Assembly: GCA_017645985.1 (NCBI GenBank)
Contig: JAGCNK010000024.1
Coordinates: 1-6,031 of the forward strand
From: Bacteroidales bacterium
GTDB taxonomy: Bacteria > Bacteroidota > Bacteroidia > Bacteroidales > UBA3824
Direction of reading: 5' to 3'
Length of the DNA: 6,031 bases
Shown here in pieces: positions 1 through 5,989 of this stretch. Numbering within the stretch: the stretch's first letter is position 1; the number at the start of each line of letters is the position of its first letter. The position numbers were made by a program, and so were the translations under genes. The notes under the pieces are model-generated. The model searched no databases, was not told where the DNA came from, and worked only from the letters and a program-made list of their open reading frames with translations.

Positions 1-89
1 TGAGATTCTGCCTCTTCCTGCGCAAACAAATCTGCACTTCCGAAAAAGAGCATTCCTGATATTGCCAATAATGAAAATATCTTTTTCAT
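1..89 (-). CDS. Secreted or membrane protein, N-terminal fragment; possibly ExbB/TolQ/MotA-family proton channel (runs off the left edge)
   Basis: Only the first 29 codons are present, read leftward from the ATG at 89-87. The peptide is a textbook signal sequence: MKK, then a hydrophobic core (IFSLLAISGMLFF), then GSADLFAQ followed by an acidic stretch (EEAES). Cleavage is likely after the Ala of LFA-Q, so export through Sec is well supported. Family assignment is inference: ExbB/TolQ-like proton channels of Bacteroidales, as I remember them, often start with a very similar leader (MKK-F-LA-GM-FG, then FAQ and an acidic Ala-rich linker) ahead of the first true membrane helix. Those proteins energise TonB-dependent outer-membrane transport. 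Many other secreted Bacteroidetes proteins have comparable leaders, and no domain lies inside the window. It is 53 bases downstream of the tRNA gene on the same strand; I found no convincing TAnnTTTG box in that gap. Confidence 0.6.
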   Translation of the reverse strand, partial: MKKIFSLLAISGMLFFGSADLFAQEEAES

Positions 90-142
90 GTTGTGTTTTT
101 AGTTTTAATTATACGATAATTGATACTTAATTTAATTTTTTG

Positions 143-230
143 CGGAGAGAGGGGGATTCGAACCCCCGATACACTTTTGGCGTATACACGCTTTCCAGGC
201 GTGTTCCTTCAACCACTCGGACATCTCTCC
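143..230 (-). tRNA. tRNA-Ser (anticodon GGA)
   Basis: This is a class II tRNA of 88 nt on the minus strand. The acceptor stem GGAGAGA (230-224) pairs with TCTCTCC (150-144), and the discriminator base is G (143), as serine tRNAs require. The anticodon stem CACGC/GCGTG encloses the loop CTGGAAA, giving anticodon GGA, which reads UCC and UCU codons. A long variable arm follows (ATACGC pairing with GTGTAT around a CAAAA loop, with one G-T pair), diagnostic of Ser among GGA-anticodon tRNAs. The T arm is GGGGG-TTCGAAT-CCCCC. The 3' CCA is not encoded: the bases after the discriminator read CAA, so CCA must be added by tRNA nucleotidyltransferase. The gene stands alone, between fabD and the signal-peptide gene. 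Confidence 0.97.
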
Positions 231-260
231 TTAGATGCCTTTTCGCTAAAATTCACGGTA

Positions 261-268
261 CGAAATTA
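261..268 (-). promoter_or_regulatory. Possible -7 box for tRNA-Ser
   Basis: On the minus strand this reads TAATTTCG, one mismatch from the Bacteroidetes -7 consensus TAnnTTTG, and it overlaps a TATAAT string. It would start transcription about 25 bases before the mature tRNA 5' end at 230, leaving a short leader for RNase P to remove. There is no good -33 TTTG at the right distance, so the call rests on one imperfect box in a very AT-rich spacer. Confidence 0.3.
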
Positions 269-300
269 TAAAAAGAAAATGTAGTTAAAAAAAAATTAAC

Positions 301-328
301 AAAAAAAATACAACTTTTTTTGCATTTT
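301..328 (-). terminator. Weak hairpin plus T-tract downstream of fabD
   Basis: Read on the minus strand, AAAATGCAA (328-320) can pair with TTGTATTTT (313-305), a 9-bp stem with one G-U pair and a 6-nt loop, and it runs into a T-tract ending at 301. This lies 46 bases past the fabD stop codon. The stem is almost all A-T, so it is a poor intrinsic terminator by E. coli standards; position and T-tract are the reasons to list it. Confidence 0.35.
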
Positions 329-373
329 ATTTACACCCTTTTTGCAACCCATTGAATATTAGCGTTTTGTATA

Positions 374-1264
374 TTAAGCGCCAAAGTGCGAAGATTTCAC
401 ATTACGGTCGATTTTGCGCATCAGTCCCTGCAATACTGCTCCTGGACCGCACTCAATTACCTCGTCGACGCCTGCTGCCGCCATATTCTGGATGGTCTTG
501 GTCCAGCGTACGGGCGATGTGAGCTGCTTGATAAGGTTCTGCTTGATTTCCTCGGCATCGGTGTGAGGCATTGCGTCAACATTCTGATATACAGGACACT
601 TGGGTGCTGCAAACTTGGTTGAGTCGATGGCCTGCTGCAATTCGGTTTGTGCGGGAAGCATCAGCGGCGAATGGAACGCTCCGCTTACTGCCAGTTTCAC
701 AACTCGTTTTGCGCCAGCTTCTTCAAGCTTCTTAGAGGCTTTGTCCACGCCCTGCTCTGTACCAGAAATCACGATCTGACCAATGCAGTTGTAGTTGGCT
801 GCCACTACTGCGTCGCCTTCCTGAGTGGTTTGTGCGCAGATGTTTTCGATAACCTCGTCGTCGAGTCCGAGCACTGCCGCCATAGAGCCTTTGGACGATT
901 CGCAGCATTTCTGCATTGCGGCTGCGCGTTTGGCCACGAGCGAAAGTCCGTCGGCAAACGAGAGCGCGCCGGCTGCTGTAAGAGCCGAGAACTCACCGAG
1001 CGAGTGTCCGGCAACGAAGTCGGGGTTGAAATTGTCGGGGTCGGCAAGTACCGACACTACCGAATGTATAAAAATACAGGGCTGTGTTACCTTGGTCTGC
1101 AACAGCTGCTCTGCCGTGCCTTCAAACATAAGGTTTGTGATATCGAAACCCAGCACGTCGTTGGCCTGGTTGAAAAGCTGCTTGGCTGTGTCGGATTTTT
1201 CGTAAAGGTCTTTGCCCATTCCGGGAAACTGCGATCCCTGTCCGGGGAATACGTATGCTTTCAT
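374..1264 (-). CDS. fabD: Malonyl-CoA:ACP transacylase (ACP S-malonyltransferase)
   Basis: FabD transfers malonyl from malonyl-CoA to the phosphopantetheine arm of acyl carrier protein, supplying extender units for cytoplasmic type II fatty acid synthesis. The 296-residue product has the usual family length and all hallmark motifs. GQGSQ at 8-12 forms the oxyanion region. GHSLGE at 86-91 holds the nucleophile Ser88. Arg113 in AKRAAAMQ fits the arginine that binds the malonyl carboxylate. GAFHSPLM at 196-203 carries the catalytic His198. A late ECGPG motif is at 271-275. The frame stays open upstream to 1393, but I chose the ATG at 1264: it begins MKAYVFPGQGSQ exactly as the family does, and a -7 promoter box at 1291-1298 would start the message after any upstream start codon. 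No Shine-Dalgarno is seen. The gene is not in a fab cluster; it follows dprA after 73 bases and can be transcribed alone. Confidence 0.97.
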   Translation of the reverse strand: MKAYVFPGQGSQFPGMGKDLYEKSDTAKQLFNQANDVLGFDITNLMFEGTAEQLLQTKVTQPCIFIHSVVSVLADPDNFNPDFVAGHSLGEFSALTAAGALSFADGLSLVAKRAAAMQKCCESSKGSMAAVLGLDDEVIENICAQTTQEGDAVVAANYNCIGQIVISGTEQGVDKASKKLEEAGAKRVVKLAVSGAFHSPLMLPAQTELQQAIDSTKFAAPKCPVYQNVDAMPHTDAEEIKQNLIKQLTSPVRWTKTIQNMAAAGVDEVIECGPGAVLQGLMRKIDRNVKSSHFGA

Positions 1265-1290
1265 TGCTTTGCTGTTTTTATAATTTCGGG

Positions 1291-1298
1291 CAAAGTTA
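1291..1298 (-). promoter_or_regulatory. fabD promoter, Bacteroidetes -7 box
   Basis: The minus strand reads TAACTTTG, an exact match to TAnnTTTG, located 26 bases before the fabD ATG. Initiation a few bases downstream would give a leader of roughly 20 nt. No clear -33 TTTG is present at 19-22 bases upstream, where the sequence is a run of A and T followed by GGCACACC. The box lies in the 73-base gap after dprA, so fabD probably has its own promoter, with possible read-through from the tgt operon. Confidence 0.6.
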
Positions 1299-1337
1299 AT
1301 AATAAATATATATGGTGTGCCTTTTTTTCGATTTTTT

Positions 1338-2453
1338 TTACAATACCTGATAACGTTTGCCAGGCAGCGACTTGATAACGTCCTTAAATTCAAGGGTGAG
1401 CAATATGGGCGACAGCTCGCTCATAGGTATGCCCGACTCGGCGGAGATTAGGTCAATGCCGCTTTCGCCGTTTTTGCGCAGGGCGTCCACAATGCGTATC
1501 TCCTTGGGGTCGAGGCTGCAAAACTCAAGCTCGGTCTGCACAGGGTCGGATATCTTGGGGGTGTTCCAGCCCATCAGCTGCTCCAGTGCGGCGTGACCCG
1601 TAAGTAGCGTGGCCTTGCCGTCGCATATCAGCTGGTTGCATCCGGTGTAGTTCTTGTCGGTGGCGCGTCCGGGAAATGCGAACACCTCGCGGCGGTACTG
1701 CGAAGAATACTCGGCGGTAATGAGCGCACCGCCTTTCTTGCGGCTCTGCACTATGATGAGAGCGTCGCAAAGGCCTGCCACAATGCGGTTTCTGCGTGGA
1801 AAGTTGGTTTTGGAAACTGGATGTCCGTAGTAATACTCGGTTATGAGCATTCCGGCTCCGCGAACTATCTGTTCCGACATCTCGCGGTTTTCGGCAGGAT
1901 AAATCATATCGAAACCGTGTCCCAAGACCGCCGCAGTGGGAACGCCAAACTTGATCGACGCCTGATGGGCGTATGTGTCGGCGCCGGCAGCCAGTCCGCT
2001 TACTATCACCGCGCGTATGCCGTCGGCTTTGAGCCCCTCCACAAGGGCGTAGATGTTGTCGCGACCCTCCGAGTCGGTAAGCCGTGAGCCCACAATGCCT
2101 ATGGTGCGGCAAGTGTCGAAATTGACTCCGCCACCTTTGGTGTAATATAATATAGGTGCGTCGTCGCATTGCGCAAGCTTGCGGGGATAACTGTTGTCTT
2201 GGTAATATGTGATTGATATGTTGTTTTTTATGGCTAAATCTATCTGACGCTTGGCATCGTCGATAATGGATTGCGAGCTTAGCGCCTCCACTATCTTCTG
2301 AGGAAACTTGCCAGAAGCACGCAGCAAGTCGCGCTTTTCAAACACCTGTCTGGCGTCGCCCGCCCAGTTGACGAGCTTGCGAGCCGTGCTGCTGCCCACA
2401 CCGGGTATCATTGTCACAGCCACTGAGTAGACGGCGTCTTGATTGAGTTCCAT
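1338..2453 (-). CDS. dprA: DNA-processing protein DprA (Smf)
   Basis: DprA binds incoming single-stranded DNA in the cytoplasm and loads RecA onto it during natural transformation; it is also widespread in bacteria not known to be competent. The 371-residue product shows three parts in the usual order. An N-terminal helix-hairpin-helix/SAM-like region includes IPGVGSSTARKLV (16-28). A Rossmann-type core spans about 100-290, with GIVGSR (119-124), SGLAAGAD (152-159), FPRRNR (218-223), GGAL (241-244) and GCNQLI (271-276). A C-terminal winged-helix domain (about 313-371) begins with the LDPKEIRIVDAL helix. I chose the ATG at 2453 because the frame upstream of it lies entirely inside the permease gene and has no DprA similarity; MELNQDAVYSVAV is a typical start. 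Only two bases separate it from the permease stop codon, which suggests translational coupling. Confidence 0.95.
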   Translation of the reverse strand: MELNQDAVYSVAVTMIPGVGSSTARKLVNWAGDARQVFEKRDLLRASGKFPQKIVEALSSQSIIDDAKRQIDLAIKNNISITYYQDNSYPRKLAQCDDAPILYYTKGGGVNFDTCRTIGIVGSRLTDSEGRDNIYALVEGLKADGIRAVIVSGLAAGADTYAHQASIKFGVPTAAVLGHGFDMIYPAENREMSEQIVRGAGMLITEYYYGHPVSKTNFPRRNRIVAGLCDALIIVQSRKKGGALITAEYSSQYRREVFAFPGRATDKNYTGCNQLICDGKATLLTGHAALEQLMGWNTPKISDPVQTELEFCSLDPKEIRIVDALRKNGESGIDLISAESGIPMSELSPILLTLEFKDVIKSLPGKRYQVL

Positions 2454-2455
2454 AA

Positions 2456-3535
2456 TTATTTGGGAGCTTTGAAATATAGAACCACACCTATTATAGTATA
2501 GATGATATTTGGAATCCATACTGCCAGCAACGGAGGCAACGAAGTGCCTTTGGCAAACTCGCAGAACACCTGCATAAAGAGTATATAGCTGAAACTCAAT
2601 GCTAAACCGATACCGAGGTTGATACCTATTCCGCCCCTCACCTTCTTGCACGATAGCGTTACGCCAATCAATGTGAGAATAAAGCAGGCGAACGGGAAGG
2701 CTATACGCTTGTAGCTCTCCACCAGGAAGGTCTCGATATTGTCGCTACCGCGTCGGCGCTGCTCGTCGATATAGTCGTGAAGCTCGGGACTTGAAAGAGT
2801 CTCGATCTGCTCCAGACGCTGGTTGAAGTCGGTAGGAAGTATTGCGAGCGTGGTGTCCATCTTTCGTCCGGTCACCACCGAGTCGGTTTCGCCATTCAGA
2901 TACCTTATATAATAGTTGTTGATTGTCCACTTGTTTTTGGTGGAATCCCAGGCGATATAGTCGCTCATCAGCTTCTCTTTCAGCACCTTGCCGTCGAATT
3001 TCTCCCACGAGAACTTGTAACCGATATTCGACGACGTAACATAGTTCTGCATGTAGACGTATGTGTTGGGGTCGGTCTGACGGTGGATGTTGCGGTCGCT
3101 GTTGTTGTAAGGGTTGTTGACATAGATGTTTTCAAAGTTCAGCCTGATTTCGTTGGCAGGAGGAATAACGTATGCGCTCAAGAAAAACGACAGCAAAGCC
3201 AGTATTGCCGCGCTCTCAAAATACGGCACCAGCATACGGCGGAAACTGATACCCGCGCTGAGTATGGCTATTATCTCGCTGTTGCCCGCCAGCTTCGAGG
3301 TGAAGAATATCACCGAGATAAAAATGAACAAGAACATAAACATATTTGCGTAATAGGGCGCAAAGTTGAGGTAATAGTCGAACAGGATAGCCTCGAAGGG
3401 GGCTTTCTTCTCGATAAAGTCGTCGAGTTTTTCCTGAATGTCGAACACGATAATGATAGAAATCAGCAGCACAAGCGAATAGAAGAATGTGCCGAGAAAT
3501 TTTTTCATTATGTAGCGGTCTAATATCTTGAACAT
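2456..3535 (-). CDS. LptF/LptG-family permease (YjgP/YjgQ), lipopolysaccharide export
   Basis: Members of this family form the inner-membrane part of the LptB2FG ABC transporter, which extracts lipopolysaccharide and passes it to LptC and LptA for delivery to the outer membrane. The 359-residue protein has the family layout: three N-terminal membrane helices (about 12-32, 55-78, 101-124), a large periplasmic domain (about 125-277, the jellyroll region in known structures), and three C-terminal helices (about 278-295, 303-325, 333-354). The start MFKILDRYIMKKFL and the segment SKLAGNSEIIAILSAGISFRRML (split by the helix 2 to 3 turn at about 80-102) are family signatures; the latter contains the cytoplasmic coupling region for LptB. 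LptF and LptG cannot be told apart reliably here, so no symbol is given, although the protein next to tgt in Bacteroidetes is often called LptG-like. No promoter box lies in the 34-base gap after tgt, so co-transcription is likely. Confidence 0.93.
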   Translation of the reverse strand: MFKILDRYIMKKFLGTFFYSLVLLISIIIVFDIQEKLDDFIEKKAPFEAILFDYYLNFAPYYANMFMFLFIFISVIFFTSKLAGNSEIIAILSAGISFRRMLVPYFESAAILALLSFFLSAYVIPPANEIRLNFENIYVNNPYNNSDRNIHRQTDPNTYVYMQNYVTSSNIGYKFSWEKFDGKVLKEKLMSDYIAWDSTKNKWTINNYYIRYLNGETDSVVTGRKMDTTLAILPTDFNQRLEQIETLSSPELHDYIDEQRRRGSDNIETFLVESYKRIAFPFACFILTLIGVTLSCKKVRGGIGINLGIGLALSFSYILFMQVFCEFAKGTSLPPLLAVWIPNIIYTIIGVVLYFKAPK

Positions 3536-3569
3536 TTTTTTGTCTCTATTATATATAATGTGTATAAAA

Positions 3570-4700
3570 TCAAATTCGCTGCATCATCTCCTTGGCAGCA
3601 CCGTCTTTCCAGTCGGCAAAAGTACCGTCGAGAATACGCTCTCGGATGGTCTTAACAAGGTTGAGATAGAATGCGAGGTTGTGTATCGAGGCTATCTGCG
3701 CTGCAAGACGCTCGTTGGCTGTTACCAAGTGACGGAGATAAGCCTTTGAGTAATAATGATCTACAAACGAAGTGCCGTCGGGGTCGAGTTCCGAGAAATC
3801 CATCTTCCATTTCTCGTTTTTCATATTCATAGTGCCTTTGGAGGTGAATAACATACCGTTGCGGGCGTTTCGGGTGGGCATCACGCAGTCAAACATATCG
3901 ATACCGCGAGCCACACCTTCTATAATATTGGCAGGCGTGCCCACACCCATCAGGTAGCGGGGCTTGTCCTTGGGCAAAATATTGTTCACCACCTCTATCA
4001 TCTCGTACATCATCTCCACAGGTTCGCCCACAGATAGTCCACCGATAGCGTTGGCGTCCATCTCCTGTTTGGCGATAAACTCAGCCGACTGCTCGCGGAG
4101 GTCGCGGTATACGCTGCCCTGCACAATGGGGAGATAAGCCTGCGAATGTCCGTAAAGAGGTTCGGTTTCACGGTAATGCTTAACGCCACGCTCAAGCCAC
4201 TGGTGAGTGAGTTTCAACGACTTGGCTGCATACTTGTAGTCGCAAGGATAAGGGGTGCACTCGTCTAACGCCATCATAAAGTCGCTGCCTATGGTGCGCT
4301 CAATGTCTACCACGTTTTCGGGAGTGAAAATATGCTTGCTGCCGTCGATATGCGAACGGAAGGTGACGCCCTCGGGAGTGAGTTTGCGGTTTTCGGCAAG
4401 CGAGAACACCTGGAATCCGCCGCTGTCGGTAAGTATGGGACGGTCCCAATGGATAAACTTGTGCAATCCTCCTGCCGTCTTGATCACCTCCATACCGGGA
4501 CGGAGATAAAGATGGTAAGTGTTGCCGAGTATAATCTGCGCGTTGATGTCGTCGCTCAATTCGGTCTGATGAACGCCCTTGACCGAACCCACAGTGCCCA
4601 CAGGCATAAATATAGGTGTGGGAACGCTTCCGTGGTCGGTGGTGATAACACCTGCGCGGGCGTTGGTGCGCGTGTCGTTATGTTTTATTTCGAACTTCAT
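3570..4700 (-). CDS. tgt: tRNA-guanine(34) transglycosylase, queuosine pathway
   Basis: Tgt swaps the wobble guanine of tRNAs with GUN anticodons (Asp, Asn, His, Tyr) for preQ1, the first tRNA-level step to queuosine. The 376-residue TIM-barrel protein has normal length and all catalytic and base-binding motifs: TDSGGFQVFS (91-100) with general-base candidate Asp92; DECTP (146-150) with Asp146 and Cys148 for preQ1 recognition; PIVQGS (191-196); GGLSVGE (220-226); MGVGTP (251-256); and FDCVMPTRNARNG (270-282) with nucleophile Asp271. The C-terminal zinc site is atypical. The CxCxxC cysteines of the Zymomonas enzyme align with Gly309, Ser311 and Asp314, while the fourth ligand is kept as His340 in ASIHNLAFY. 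The surrounding fold (YSKAYLRHL) is intact, so this is a metal-site variant, not a damaged gene. It leads the tgt-permease-dprA operon; the start at 4700 fits the family and lies just after a strong promoter box. Confidence 0.97.
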   Translation of the reverse strand: MKFEIKHNDTRTNARAGVITTDHGSVPTPIFMPVGTVGSVKGVHQTELSDDINAQIILGNTYHLYLRPGMEVIKTAGGLHKFIHWDRPILTDSGGFQVFSLAENRKLTPEGVTFRSHIDGSKHIFTPENVVDIERTIGSDFMMALDECTPYPCDYKYAAKSLKLTHQWLERGVKHYRETEPLYGHSQAYLPIVQGSVYRDLREQSAEFIAKQEMDANAIGGLSVGEPVEMMYEMIEVVNNILPKDKPRYLMGVGTPANIIEGVARGIDMFDCVMPTRNARNGMLFTSKGTMNMKNEKWKMDFSELDPDGTSFVDHYYSKAYLRHLVTANERLAAQIASIHNLAFYLNLVKTIRERILDGTFADWKDGAAKEMMQRI

Positions 4701-4720
4701 TTACAAAAATTTCCAGTTTG

Positions 4721-4754
4721 CAAAGATAAACCATGAATTCGTTTTTGCATCAAA
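4721..4754 (-). promoter_or_regulatory. tgt operon promoter (-33 TTTG, -7 TAnnTTTG)
   Basis: On the minus strand TATCTTTG (4728-4721) is an exact -7 match, with TTTG (4754-4751) 22 bases upstream as a -33 element, slightly wider than the usual spacing. Transcription would start about 7 bases further on, leaving a leader of only about 10-16 nt before the tgt ATG at 4700. It is the only convincing box ahead of tgt, the permease and dprA. Confidence 0.65.
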
Positions 4755-4812
4755 CAATCACAAAAAAAAACATATTTTTTTATTTTATAACAATTTATTA
4801 AAAAATGGTTTG

Positions 4813-4820
4813 TACATTTG
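4813..4820 (+). promoter_or_regulatory. Glycosyltransferase-sigma operon promoter, -7 box
   Basis: TACATTTG is an exact match to the Bacteroidetes -7 consensus TAnnTTTG. It is preceded by A- and T-tracts (4762-4770 and 4775-4781) that may act as an upstream element, but no clear -33 TTTG is seen at 19-22 bases. A start around 4825-4828 would leave a leader of about 15 nt before the ATG at 4841. Because the box lies inside the upstream open frame that begins at 4805, it argues against that earlier start codon. Confidence 0.55.
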
Positions 4821-4840
4821 CACCAAATAGACAAACATCA

Positions 4841-5989
4841 ATGTTGGAAGAAATAACATCCTTGTTTAAGGATATATATAGTTGGGAATTTTGGCTAACA
4901 TGCTGCCTGATACTTGTTTGGATAGTGCAGATGTGCTACTACCTCGGTGTATTTGTCCGCATCCGCCGCAAGCCTAAGGCAAAGCAATACCTCAGCCCCG
5001 TGCCCGTTTCGGTGGTGATATGCGCCCGCAACGAAGCCGCCAACCTGCGCGAGAAACTACCCGCAGTGCTCGAACAAGACTATCCCGACTTTGAGGTGAT
5101 AGTGGTAAACGACAGCAGCACCGACGACAGCGCACTCGTGCTTGCCGAACTCAAACAGAAATATCCCAAACTGTACGTTACCGAAGTGCCGTTCGACCGC
5201 AAATTCTCGCACGGCAAAAAACTTGCCCTCACAGTAGGCATCAAGGCCGCCAAAAACGAGTGGCTTCTGCTCACCGACGCCGACTGCATGCCCGTGTCGA
5301 AATGGTGGATCAAGACAATGAGCCAGAATTTCTCCGACCAGAACGACATCGTGCTCGGATACGGAGGCTACGACCAACGCAAAGGATTTCTCAACCGACT
5401 AATACGCTACGACACAGTATTTATTGCTATGCAATACTACACCTACACCGAAATAGGAATGCCTTATATGGGTGTTGGCAGAAATATGGCTTACCGCAAG
5501 TCGCTGTTTGAAAAGACCCGTGGATTCTCGAGCCACAGTTACCTGATGTCGGGCGACGACGACATTTTTGTAAACCAGAACGCCCAGAAAGGCAGAATTG
5601 TGTGCGAAACCAACTCGGCATCGTTTACCCTCTGCGAACCCAAGGAGAGTTTCAGCCAGTGGAACAAACAGAAACAGAGACATTTTTCGGCATCAGAACG
5701 GTACAAAACCAAACACAAGGTGGTTTTGGCAATGGAAACACTGTCGCGCACTTGCTTCTATATTGGATGCATAGCGCTTTCTTTTTTTCATCCGCTGTAT
5801 TTTATTACACCAATTTTGTTTTTTACAAGATATTTTGTATATTTATACGCGATTTCAAAAGCCTCTTCCAAGTTTAACACCAAGGGAGTAGCAGCCGCTG
5901 GAATACTTTTTGACATAATACTACCTTACATAAACGCATTACAACTAATTTTAGGAAAAATTCGCAAGGACAGACTCACATGGAAATAG
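4841..5989 (+). CDS. Membrane-anchored family 2 glycosyltransferase
   Basis: This 382-residue protein probably transfers a sugar from a nucleotide-sugar donor to a lipid or glycan acceptor at the cytoplasmic face of the inner membrane; donor and acceptor cannot be told from sequence. An N-terminal helix (about 17-38) leads into a GT-A domain: VSVVICARNEAANL (56-69), VVNDSSTDDS (88-97) with nucleotide-binding Asp91, LLTDADC (143-149) with a DxD-type metal site at Asp146/Asp148, and GDDDIF (238-243), where the catalytic base is expected. QKQRHF (277-282) stands where processive family members have QxxRW. Two or three helices follow (about 303-340 and 350-370). I chose ATG 4841 over the in-frame ATG 4805 because a -7 promoter box at 4813-4820 lies between them and the extra 12 residues have no family character. 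The last 10 bases overlap the next gene, so the two are co-transcribed. Confidence 0.9.
   Translation: MLEEITSLFKDIYSWEFWLTCCLILVWIVQMCYYLGVFVRIRRKPKAKQYLSPVPVSVVICARNEAANLREKLPAVLEQDYPDFEVIVVNDSSTDDSALVLAELKQKYPKLYVTEVPFDRKFSHGKKLALTVGIKAAKNEWLLLTDADCMPVSKWWIKTMSQNFSDQNDIVLGYGGYDQRKGFLNRLIRYDTVFIAMQYYTYTEIGMPYMGVGRNMAYRKSLFEKTRGFSSHSYLMSGDDDIFVNQNAQKGRIVCETNSASFTLCEPKESFSQWNKQKQRHFSASERYKTKHKVVLAMETLSRTCFYIGCIALSFFHPLYFITPILFFTRYFVYLYAISKASSKFNTKGVAAAGILFDIILPYINALQLILGKIRKDRLTWK

Noticed and set aside
284..300. Inverted repeat GTTAA-A7-TTAAC in the spacer before tRNA-Ser
   Set aside because: The stem is only 5 bp with one G-C pair, inside a homopolymer-rich stretch; it is not convincing as an operator or terminator.
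647..1375. A 242-codon open frame on the plus strand, opposite fabD
   Set aside because: It is antisense to a fully supported fabD with every family motif. Its translation is Cys- and His-rich with low-complexity runs and no recognisable domain, as expected of a shadow frame.
1525..2169. A 214-codon open frame on the minus strand within dprA
   Set aside because: It is out of frame with dprA. The product is extremely Arg-, His- and Ser-rich, a typical artefact of reading a GC-rich gene in the wrong frame.
3083..3523. A 146-codon plus-strand frame opposite the permease gene
   Set aside because: It is antisense to the membrane-helix and periplasmic coding sequence of a clear LptF/LptG permease. 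It has no promoter or domain of its own.
3548..3559. A perfect 12-bp palindrome, ATTATATATAAT, between tgt and the permease gene
   Set aside because: It is pure A/T in an AT-rich 34-base gap and is expected by chance. It has no T-tract placed for termination and no second copy.
4762..4781. A-tract and T-tract as a bidirectional terminator or hairpin
   Set aside because: It lies between two divergent promoters, where no transcript needs to end, and the pairing would be only A-T. An upstream-element or curvature role is more plausible but unproven.
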